6,772 nucleotides of DNA from Pleurocapsa sp. MO_226.B13 (GCA_030064795.1 JASJEI010000372.1:1-6772), one strand, 5' to 3'. Counted from the first letter of the stretch, positions 1-5,376 are shown. The notes: a model not told the origin generated them from the letters alone. Numbers and translations are program-made.

Positions 1-598
1 CATTACCTAGCAATAAAGGAAAATCAGAGTTCCAATTACTTAAATTTGTAGTATTTTGTAAGTAGGCTGACAGCAGAAAAGTTAATGTTAAATAACCAAT
101 AAATGTACATATTAACCTCGAAAGATTGAGCGAGTTTTGAATTTTGAATGTTAATATCGCAACTAAATCGGAAATTTTGTCACCCTCTAGACTAAAGCAG
201 AGAAAACCCAGATAACCACCAATAGTATTGGCTAAAATATCAGTTAACATAGAGGTTCTTTCTGGTAGAAATAATTGTAGTATTTCCACTATTGATGACA
301 AACTAAAACTAACAATTAAGACTCCTATAAATAAAGCTTTTCCTTGACCCTTGCGTTTGAACATTAAGCAACTAAATCCAAACCCAAAAGGAATAAACAA
401 AATTATATTTCTTAGCCAATCACCTAAAGAATCTGGTTTGACAAGGCTAAAATCAAATCCAGGGTTAACTCTTGTTGCAAAAATGAAAGGGAAAAGTGTG
501 ACATATAAAATTAAAAGAAGACTAACTGTAATTAGTACCCTGTTGAAGCACTTTACCTCTTGCTTGTGGAAAGCCAATGTGGATTTTTGTCTATTCAT
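1..598 (-). CDS. VanZ-family membrane protein, 3' end beyond the window
   Basis: My translation gives 199 codons with no stop before the window edge. VanZ hallmarks are clear: NIILFIPFGFGF (residues 64-75), then EILQLFLPERTSMLTDILAN (105-124) followed by TIGG, with the family's usual E105, Q108, R114, D120 and N124. Hydrophobic segments lie at about 20-40, 62-79, 88-104, 121-136 and 161-180. After the last one comes NLSNWNSDFPLLLGN (185-199). From memory this resembles the junction into a concanavalin A/LamG-like domain in cyanobacterial VanZ proteins, so the missing part is probably such a domain (inference). VanZ proteins sit in the cytoplasmic membrane; the founding member gives low-level teicoplanin resistance, but most have no known role. 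The ATG at 598 is the only start, because an in-frame TAG lies five codons upstream. It overlaps the preceding gene by 8 nt (ATGAATAG), which suggests translational coupling. A weak AGAAGAG is upstream. Confidence 0.9.
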   Translation of the reverse strand, partial: MNRQKSTLAFHKQEVKCFNRVLITVSLLLILYVTLFPFIFATRVNPGFDFSLVKPDSLGDWLRNIILFIPFGFGFSCLMFKRKGQGKALFIGVLIVSFSLSSIVEILQLFLPERTSMLTDILANTIGGYLGFLCFSLEGDKISDLVAILTFKIQNSLNLSRLICTFIGYLTLTFLLSAYLQNTTNLSNWNSDFPLLLGN

Positions 599-1718
599 AT
601 TGTGGCTCTTCTAACATAATTTGAGGTCTTGATAAACAAATGTTAGCTAGTGTATAAGCAAAAATTCCTGAAATAATAAATTGGCAAGTCAAATTATTGA
701 TTATATAACCAGCAATCAAAATTAATATAAGAGCCAATATTACAAAAATGTGCCAATCAGAATTTGGTTCAAACAGTTTTTCATAGAACAACGCAACTAT
801 TGATAGTTCTAAAGTGTAAAGCAGGTAAAAATTTGAAAATAAAACAAGAACAGCCAAACCAGCAGAGAAAAGTAGAAAATTAGCAGAGAAAAATAACCAG
901 TATTTGTTCCTCCCATTGTTTGTCTCAAAATACTTCCAGAGTGATTCAGCAAAAAGGATAAAAAATACAACTACTGGATACCATATTGCTGGATTTCCTC
1001 GGTGCCCTATGTCGGTAAGATATGGAATAAAAAAGCTCATAAATGAGTGAATCAAGATTCCAGCAAATAATATATGGGGTAAGTATTTCATTACAGAGAT
1101 GTTGGGTATAAAAGCTATGATAGAAGGGATTTGTTTGTGCTTTCGCCGTTGTATCATAATGCCTAAAAAACAGAGGAATATACCTAACAATTCTGTTCCT
1201 TCTTCAACACCAACTCTGATACCTGTTGCCCAATAAGGCCAGTTGACAGAGTGTTCTATATACTCCTGCAAAGCAACCGAGGCAAACAGTATAAAAGCGA
1301 ACATAATTAGTAAGGCTGATTTCTTGGTACCCGATCTTAAAAATAGTTTGACTAATGAGTAAATCAGTAAAGCTCCTCCTACTAATGCAAAAGGAATATA
1401 ATCTGACCACTCTAATCTTTCATGGACTGAACCAATTTCATCAAAAGACAATCCTAGCAAGAGGACAGAAATAATTAACCAACTAAACTTACTACCATCT
1501 TTCTTAACACTATATAGTTCGTAACTTAAAAGAGATGCGGTAAATAAACAAATCGAACTAAACCAAGCAGCAACGTTATTTTCTCCGGCAAGACTAAATA
1601 TTTGAAATCGAGTGCTTCCAAAATACCTCACGAATACTGTAATGGCGATAAAAAATATGTCTATGGCAACTATAGGTTTCCACCATAAAACTTCATGATT
1701 TTTTTTTATCAAATTCAT
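591..1718 (-). CDS. Polytopic membrane protein of unknown function with FDE/HE and EEGTE motifs
   Basis: This 375-residue protein is almost entirely hydrophobic, with about eleven or twelve likely membrane segments (about 14-32, 49-68, 78-92, 107-126, 134-151, 172-190, 213-232, 244-260, 274-293, 297-312, 322-340, 343-362). I do not recognise a named family. Charged residues at membrane edges stand out: SFDEIGSVHERLE (91-103), QEYIEHS (151-157) and VEEGTELLG (171-179). Paired DE...HE and EE..E motifs of this type occur in several uncharacterised bacterial membrane proteins and could form a metal or proton site (inference). No signal peptide or soluble domain is visible. The start has no good Shine-Dalgarno, and an ATGTAA start-stop pair lies just upstream. 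It is followed, with an 8-nt overlap, by a VanZ-family gene, so the two are likely one transcript and may work together. Base composition is clearly AT-richer than in the polysaccharide genes upstream. Confidence 0.85.
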   Translation of the reverse strand: MNLIKKNHEVLWWKPIVAIDIFFIAITVFVRYFGSTRFQIFSLAGENNVAAWFSSICLFTASLLSYELYSVKKDGSKFSWLIISVLLLGLSFDEIGSVHERLEWSDYIPFALVGGALLIYSLVKLFLRSGTKKSALLIMFAFILFASVALQEYIEHSVNWPYWATGIRVGVEEGTELLGIFLCFLGIMIQRRKHKQIPSIIAFIPNISVMKYLPHILFAGILIHSFMSFFIPYLTDIGHRGNPAIWYPVVVFFILFAESLWKYFETNNGRNKYWLFFSANFLLFSAGLAVLVLFSNFYLLYTLELSIVALFYEKLFEPNSDWHIFVILALILILIAGYIINNLTCQFIISGIFAYTLANICLSRPQIMLEEPQYE

Positions 1719-1726
1719 CTTACATC

Positions 1727-1760
1727 TTGTTAAACTTATTAATTTGTTAAACTTATTAGT
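1727..1760. repeat. 17-bp tandem direct repeat upstream of the membrane protein gene
   Basis: Two adjacent 17-bp units, 1727-1743 and 1744-1760, match at 16 of 17 positions (plus strand TTGTTAAACTTATTAAT, then the same with G at position 16). The nearer unit ends 8 bp before the ATG at 1718. The position would suit an operator or a leader element for the membrane protein/VanZ pair, but a chance AT-rich duplication is also possible. The 93-bp gap that contains it (1719-1811) shows no convincing terminator. Confidence 0.75.
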
Positions 1761-1811
1761 GCTTTTTTTAGAGCTTTAAGACCAGACTAAGCAAGTCAAA
1801 ACTCAGAGTTT

Positions 1812-2033
1812 CTATCTTCGCAGCGCATACACTATCCCTCCTAACAACCCTTGAAGAATTACCAAGCCATAAGCCAGCCAAGCAAAAGCGATCGCTTGGT
1901 ACTTAATCACTCCAAAAGCTGAGAAAAAGAACACGAAAACACTTTCTCGCAAACCAATGCCATTAATATCTCCCGCTTGTAATCCTGCACCCAGCAATCT
2001 TGTCGATATAGGATTGCTTTGGCGCTTGCTCAT
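1812..2033 (-). pseudogene. C-terminal relic of a YbhN/LPG-synthase-type membrane protein
   Basis: The reading frame encodes 73 residues. From about residue 22 on (DINGIGLRES, then VFVFFFSAFGV, then a final hydrophobic segment ending LLGGIVYALRR) it matches the C-terminal end of the lysylphosphatidylglycerol-synthase transmembrane/UPF0104 family, whose signature is a 'NGxGxRE' motif followed by two membrane helices and 'LLGG'. Full members are about 300-340 residues, so some 250 residues and most helices are missing. Residues 1-21 do not look like the family and probably lie at or beyond the break point. No Shine-Dalgarno precedes the ATG, only an AT-rich stretch. The relic starts 36 nt after the stop of the propeller gene. 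Known members flip or modify membrane lipids or lipid-linked glycans, which fits the locus, but this fragment is very unlikely to work alone. It could instead be expressed as a short two-helix protein. Confidence 0.7.
1888..1895. repeat. HIP1 octamer GCGATCGC
   Basis: Lies in the YbhN-type relic and encodes Ala-Ile-Ala. One of five perfect copies in the window. Confidence 0.9.
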
Positions 2034-2069
2034 AAATTTTGGGAAAATATTGCCAGCTATTGTTCGTAT

Positions 2070-2987
2070 TTAGGGACTATAGTAATTCCAAGTCATTTTG
2101 CTGCGGCGGTAGTGATTTTGAGTCCATAGCCGTGAATGATTCGGATTCGGATTAGGTTCGGGATTGCCATAGATATGTAATTGATTTTCATTCAGTACGA
2201 TCAACTCTTCGCGCCAATCTCCAGATACATCAGCTACGTAAAGCCGATCGGCTCGATCTTGAAAACGGTGAATAAATTGTCCACTAATTGGGTCAAAAAT
2301 AGCTAAGTCTCCAGACTTATGCCTTTCTTTGGCTGCAGCTAACTGTCTCGGCTCACCTGTCCAGTCAATGGTGAAAATGACCTCCACCCCCCTTACTGTC
2401 CAATCTTCAGGAGCAACGTTGTCCATTTCATAATTAGCGATGAGCTTACCTTGGGCATCAAAGACGAAGGGTTTCTGGTGCTCGTTGTAGCGGCTGCGGC
2501 ACCACACTTCCAATCCAGGTCGATTAAGGTCAAAGTCTCCAACGGCAGCATTTTGAGGTTCCTGATGTTTGTAGTGAGTTTCCCAGATCAGGCGATCGCG
2601 ATTATAGAGGAAAACCCGGTTGCCACCCCCGGCAAGGCGATTGGAAATGCGATTGCCAAGACTAGAAATGAGATTATTGCCTGGGAAGATACTACTGCGA
2701 TCGCCTCCCTCTTCCAAGGCTACTACTTCTAATCCTGGTATGTCTGGACGCACATCGGCTACAAAGAGAGAATCTATATGGCCCCTCAAGGGAATCTGGA
2801 ACAAGGCTTCACCATCAGAACTGACAACCATACCACCCAAGATTTCGTCTCTCCCGTCTCCATCTAGATCTGCTAATCGTGCGCCATTGTGAGCGTTAGC
2901 CAAGAAATCATTTCGCGTCCACAAGGGTTGGGGGTTTTCTTCTTTGAGTAGATCGTCTATTGAGTAGGCGGCTAGATAGCGACCCAT
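2070..2987 (-). CDS. C-terminal fragment of the PL11-like propeller protein, possible internal restart
   Basis: From the first ATG after the internal stop, 305 residues remain. Seen in order: NAHNGARLADLDGDGRDEIL (31-50), a classic FG-GAP calcium loop; PDIPGLEVVA (81-90); a low-complexity insert at about 97-123; VGDFDLNRPGLEVWC (149-163); TIDWTGEP (206-213); VADVSGDWREELIV (251-264); and an Asn-Pro-rich stretch (275-284) before the final YR. The PGLEV, DWTG and GDWREE elements occur in the same order in PL11 rhamnogalacturonan lyases. No ATG, GTG or TTG lies between the internal stop and this ATG, but GAAGGA sits 6 nt before it, so restart is conceivable. Such a product would lack the membrane anchor and stay in the cytoplasm, so function is doubtful. 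Confidence 0.55.
   Translation of the reverse strand: MGRYLAAYSIDDLLKEENPQPLWTRNDFLANAHNGARLADLDGDGRDEILGGMVVSSDGEALFQIPLRGHIDSLFVADVRPDIPGLEVVALEEGGDRSSIFPGNNLISSLGNRISNRLAGGGNRVFLYNRDRLIWETHYKHQEPQNAAVGDFDLNRPGLEVWCRSRYNEHQKPFVFDAQGKLIANYEMDNVAPEDWTVRGVEVIFTIDWTGEPRQLAAAKERHKSGDLAIFDPISGQFIHRFQDRADRLYVADVSGDWREELIVLNENQLHIYGNPEPNPNPNHSRLWTQNHYRRSKMTWNYYSP
2592..2599. repeat. HIP1 octamer GCGATCGC
   Basis: In the propeller gene, read as Arg-Asp-Arg (YNRDRLIW). Confidence 0.9.
2697..2704. repeat. HIP1 octamer GCGATCGC
   Basis: In the propeller gene at the edge of the low-complexity insert, read as Gly-Asp-Arg. Confidence 0.9.
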
Positions 2988-2993
2988 GCGGTA

Positions 2994-2999
2994 TCCTTC
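2994..2999 (-). promoter_or_regulatory. Shine-Dalgarno-like GAAGGA before an internal ATG
   Basis: On the minus strand GAAGGA is followed by six bases (TACCGC) and the ATG at 2987. It encodes Glu-Gly inside the propeller gene, so it may be a coincidence of coding sequence. It decides whether the part after the nonsense codon could be translated separately. Confidence 0.3.
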
Positions 3000-3026
3000 A
3001 GCGTTAGTTGCCTGGAGAAGTAGATC

Positions 3027-3034
3027 GCGATCGC
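3027..3034. repeat. HIP1 octamer GCGATCGC
   Basis: In the propeller gene between the nonsense codon and the next ATG, read as Gly-Asp-Arg. The bases beside it (GATCGCGATCGCC on the plus strand) extend the pattern. Confidence 0.9.
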
Positions 3035-3107
3035 CTTTGCCCTGGAAATTGGCGATTACTAGGTGCTCCCAACGCTCTGTACCTTCTGGAGATGAAAGTT
3101 TGATCGT

Positions 3108-3611
3108 TTACTGAGTCTCTCCATTGACCCCCTCAACAATATGAACAGTATTGTCTTTGGTTAAAAACAGAACTTCTGCTTTGCGATCCCCATCTACGTC
3201 AGCTGCCTGGACACCTGGTCCATGCAATCCTGGTAATCCTTGGCTTTCTGACTTTGCACTCAATTGGATGTCTATCTCTTTGCTCCAGAGTTTTTTTCCA
3301 GAATGCTCGTAAACTTCAATACGACCTAGCTTAGTAATTATAAAGTCTTTTTGCTCGTCATTATTAACATCTACTGTAATGAGTCCGCCGATGCCATTTT
3401 TTCTTACATCGAACTCAGGTTCTTTTTGAGTAGGTAAATCTAATTGGATGGTCTGGGGGTTGATGTTGGAATAGGCTAAATCAATCTTTTTACCATTTGA
3501 TTTTATCCCACCTCCTCCAATCAAGATTATATAAATTACGAAAAGTGAAGCTTTTATTGGTAATAGGTATTTGAAAAGTGGGATCCTAGGATGCCGTCGA
3601 GAAGTTTTCAT
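3108..3611 (-). CDS. N-terminal fragment of the PL11-like propeller protein: signal anchor plus first blades
   Basis: This is the part of the split gene that normal translation would produce: 167 residues ending NGETQ. A positively charged start (KTSRRHPR) and the hydrophobic segment at about 15-32 anchor it, followed by a Gly-rich turn and a short linker. Two FG-GAP-like loops are visible, DVNNDEQKD (81-89) and DVDGDRKAE (138-146), each followed by a hydrophobic strand. Two propeller blades cannot close a ring, so the product is probably unstable or inactive. No Shine-Dalgarno is visible before the ATG (AAAAAG only), so translation may depend on coupling to the flippase stop 17 nt upstream. 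Confidence 0.6.
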   Translation of the reverse strand: MKTSRRHPRIPLFKYLLPIKASLFVIYIILIGGGGIKSNGKKIDLAYSNINPQTIQLDLPTQKEPEFDVRKNGIGGLITVDVNNDEQKDFIITKLGRIEVYEHSGKKLWSKEIDIQLSAKSESQGLPGLHGPGVQAADVDGDRKAEVLFLTKDNTVHIVEGVNGETQ

Positions 3612-3628
3612 CTTTTTACTAAAGTAAT

Positions 3629-5029
3629 TTACTCAATCTGTTTAAGGAAGTAATTAGGGCGCATCAAGAAAATTATTGTGAGCATGCTAGGGATTATAAG
3701 ATTAATAGCTATAGCTGGGTTTAGACCATTAAGCATGAGAGACGGGATTGCTGCTACCAGCAAGCTAATGAAAGAAATTAGGATAAGATTTTGACCAACT
3801 CTTTTATAACCCATGCGCGTCATCAGGCTCAGCCCAGCTATGGCAAGCACAATTTCGCTCAATAAGGTAGCAACAGCTGCTCCCACTGCTCCCATTTCTG
3901 GTATAAGAAGGGCATTAGAGGTAATGTTGATGATTACAGTGGTTAGGAGAAGAGGAGGTAAATACTTTTCCCGTCCGGTAGCTTGGAAAAAATATTCCAC
4001 TAAAGTGCCAAACATTTTAATACCAAGACTGGGAAGAAGAATGGTCAGGGAGTTAATGGCAGGAGAAAATGCTTGACCATAAATAGTCTCTATTAGGGGA
4101 GTTTGGAAAAGACCAGCAGCAACAAGAACTGGCAACACTCCTGCCAAAAGTAGGTAAGCTGATTTGTGGATTTCCTCTGGCAATCTCTTTGGTTCTGTAG
4201 CTTGGCATCGGGCAAATCTGGTGAAAGTAACCAAGAAAATAACTCTTGGTAGAGAAGAAAAGATTTCTATTAAGCGGTAAGCAGCACTGTAAAAACCTGC
4301 CTCTTCAGTGGCAGCAAGTCCCTTGAGCATTAAAATATCAATTTGATAGTAGAGAATCCATAGAACTGCCGATATGGCAAATGGGTAAGCCATCCGGAGA
4401 GTTTGCCAGAGACTCTCAAGGCTAATCGGAGACCAAATTTGTGTCTTTTTGCCCAGATAGTAGAGTATTCCTAAGATGTCGAGCATACGGACAAAGACGA
4501 GAGTTGCCATAACCCACACCAAGTCCTCGGATAAAAACAGGACGAGACCTGCAAGCAGGACTACGAAGAAACGCTCTAATGCCACAGAAATGGTTTCGGT
4601 TCTGAACTGTCCTAAACCTCGGAAGACATAACGCAGAGTCTGCTTAGTGCTACGGCAAATCTCTGCCAAAACTACTAAGTAGCAAATTATGATGCCATTA
4701 CCTTGAAAACCCAGTACATGGGCAAGGGGTAACAGAAGAAGAAGAACTGGTAGAGAGTTTAATCCCTCAAGCAAGAGAAACTTGATTGTAGATTTTGAAC
4801 CTTCTTGAGGATTGGCAGCAACTTCCCGTCCCAGCAAAGCTGGAAGTCCGAACTGAATGAAGAAGGCGAGGATTCCTGCCAAAGCAGCCGCCGCCGCGAA
4901 AATTCCATACTGCTCAGGTCCTAGAATCCTGGCCAGAATAATATAGAAAATAAAAGTGAGACCTAGCGTCGCTTCACTGAGGAAAGCATAAATGTAGGAT
5001 AGATCTAGGCGACCGAGCAGCGTTTTCAT
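3629..5029 (-). CDS. Wzx-like polysaccharide flippase (MOP superfamily)
   Basis: The 466-residue membrane protein has the length and layout of oligosaccharide/O-antigen flippases, with about 12-14 membrane segments. Family signatures seen are ARILGPEQYGIFA (33-45) after the first helix, YYQIDILMLKGLAATEEAGF (227-246) with YSAAYRLIE following, and PEMGAVGAAVATLLSE (377-392). Proteins of this type move undecaprenyl-linked sugar repeat units from the cytoplasmic to the periplasmic face of the inner membrane for Wzy-type polymerisation. The glycosyltransferase and acyltransferase upstream fit this role. The ATG at 5029 has a minimal AGG five bases upstream. The protein begins MKTLLGR, and no frameshift or missing segment is visible. 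It is followed 17 nt later by the propeller gene. The substrate cannot be told from sequence; a teichoic or lipid-linked-glycan exporter of the same superfamily is the main alternative. Confidence 0.9.
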   Translation of the reverse strand: MKTLLGRLDLSYIYAFLSEATLGLTFIFYIILARILGPEQYGIFAAAAALAGILAFFIQFGLPALLGREVAANPQEGSKSTIKFLLLEGLNSLPVLLLLLPLAHVLGFQGNGIIICYLVVLAEICRSTKQTLRYVFRGLGQFRTETISVALERFFVVLLAGLVLFLSEDLVWVMATLVFVRMLDILGILYYLGKKTQIWSPISLESLWQTLRMAYPFAISAVLWILYYQIDILMLKGLAATEEAGFYSAAYRLIEIFSSLPRVIFLVTFTRFARCQATEPKRLPEEIHKSAYLLLAGVLPVLVAAGLFQTPLIETIYGQAFSPAINSLTILLPSLGIKMFGTLVEYFFQATGREKYLPPLLLTTVIINITSNALLIPEMGAVGAAVATLLSEIVLAIAGLSLMTRMGYKRVGQNLILISFISLLVAAIPSLMLNGLNPAIAINLIIPSMLTIIFLMRPNYFLKQIE

Positions 5030-5094
5030 GGAAACCTAAGTGTGTAAAAATTTGACCTCACTAAATTGAAGGTATAGCAGCAGTCAGTAGAATT

Positions 5095-5292
5095 TTATGA
5101 TGGTTTTCTGGCTAGGATGACTACGTTATCAAACATATTCTTATGAACTCTAAAGAGAAACTCTTCAGAAATTAATGCGCGTATCAACCCCTGGACTATT
5201 GAAATGTTGCGTTGAATTGACGCCTTTTTCCGCGTCCCTACTTTAGTAACTGGTTTGAGAGTATAATTGCTCTGTGCCGATTCCATCATCAT
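5095..5292 (-). CDS. Small 65-residue protein, possibly a methyltransferase C-terminal relic
   Basis: I do not recognise this gene with confidence. The first 30 residues are polar and basic; the rest is amphipathic (GLIRALISEEFLFRVHKNMF) and ends in DNVVILARKPS. The tail 'F-D-N-V-V-I-L-A-R-K' resembles the last beta strand of class I SAM-dependent methyltransferases common in glycan loci, so this may be the surviving end of such an enzyme (inference, low certainty). Against simple decay, it has the best ribosome binding site in the window and three consecutive ATG codons. No in-frame extension is possible because TAA directly precedes the first ATG. It lies between the glycosyltransferase (84 nt gap) and the flippase (65 nt gap) in the same direction. 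It has no membrane segment or signal peptide and is presumably cytoplasmic. Confidence 0.55.
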   Translation of the reverse strand: MMMESAQSNYTLKPVTKVGTRKKASIQRNISIVQGLIRALISEEFLFRVHKNMFDNVVILARKPS

Positions 5293-5295
5293 TTA

Positions 5296-5300
5296 CTCCT
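5296..5300 (-). promoter_or_regulatory. Strong Shine-Dalgarno AGGAG before a triple ATG
   Basis: AGGAG is followed by TAA and then ATGATGATG (5292-5284). Spacing is 3, 6 and 9 nt to the first, second and third ATG. The second or third is therefore the more natural start, giving 64 or 63 residues instead of 65. The other genes here have only weak or no such sites. Confidence 0.65.
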
Positions 5301-5319
5301 GTCTAGATAATGATTGTGT

Positions 5320-5339
5320 CATCAATCGTGCTATTGATG
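5320..5339. repeat. Perfect 7-bp inverted repeat upstream of the small gene
   Basis: CATCAAT and ATTGATG flank a 6-nt spacer (CGTGCT). The element lies in the 84-nt gap between the glycosyltransferase stop and the small ORF, 28-47 nt upstream of its first ATG. No run of T follows on the minus strand, so it is not a standard intrinsic terminator. An operator half-site pair or an mRNA hairpin is possible; chance is not excluded. Confidence 0.45.
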
Positions 5340-5376
5340 TAATTCATTAGGTCAATTGAAATTGTTAATAATTTAT

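Larger units (their letters stand above)
2070..3611 (-). pseudogene. Membrane-anchored PL11-like beta-propeller protein, split by an in-frame TAA
   Basis: One frame of 514 codons runs from ATG at 3611 to TAA at 2070-2072, broken only by TAA at codon 168 (3108-3110). The 40 codons after the internal stop continue without another stop into the downstream part, and the protein features are continuous across it. A basic N-terminus and one hydrophobic segment (about 15-32) form a signal anchor. Then come FG-GAP-type acidic calcium loops (81-89, 138-146, 248-256 in full-length numbering), PGLEV repeats, and GDWREE (464-469) near the end. This layout resembles rhamnogalacturonan lyases of family PL11 (YesW type), which have eight-bladed calcium-binding propellers; the similarity is recognised by eye. 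The likely place of action is the outer face of the cytoplasmic membrane. It begins 17 nt after the flippase stop, so it is probably co-transcribed. The stop may be a real mutation (a CAA to TAA change would suffice) or a sequencing error. Confidence 0.75.

Noticed and set aside
351..614. Plus-strand open frame of 87 residues
   Set aside because: It is antisense to the clear VanZ frame, has a basic low-complexity translation and no family features.
1204..1410. Minus-strand 68-residue frame inside the membrane protein gene
   Set aside because: Alternate-frame shadow of the 375-residue protein.
1794..1799. TTGACT on the minus strand as a -35 box for the membrane protein gene
   Set aside because: At the normal 16-18 bp spacing the downstream hexamer (around AAGCTC) does not resemble a -10 box, so no promoter is called.
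1799..1811. Palindrome AAACTC-A-GAGTTT as a terminator
   Set aside because: A one-base centre cannot form a normal hairpin loop and no T run follows on the minus strand.
2451..2892. Two overlapping plus-strand frames of about 90 residues
   Set aside because: They are shadows of the propeller gene on the opposite strand; the translations are Pro/Ser/Arg-rich without any domain.
3813..4076. Plus-strand frame of 87 residues
   Set aside because: Antisense to the well-supported flippase and without recognisable features.
5030..5094. Promoter in the 65-bp gap before the flippase gene
   Set aside because: A TATACC-like hexamer is present but no matching -35 sits at usual spacing.
5304..5347. Very short minus-strand frame MNYINSTIDDTIII before the small gene
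   Set aside because: Fourteen codons with no visible Shine-Dalgarno and no known leader-peptide character; it overlaps the inverted repeat and is probably chance.
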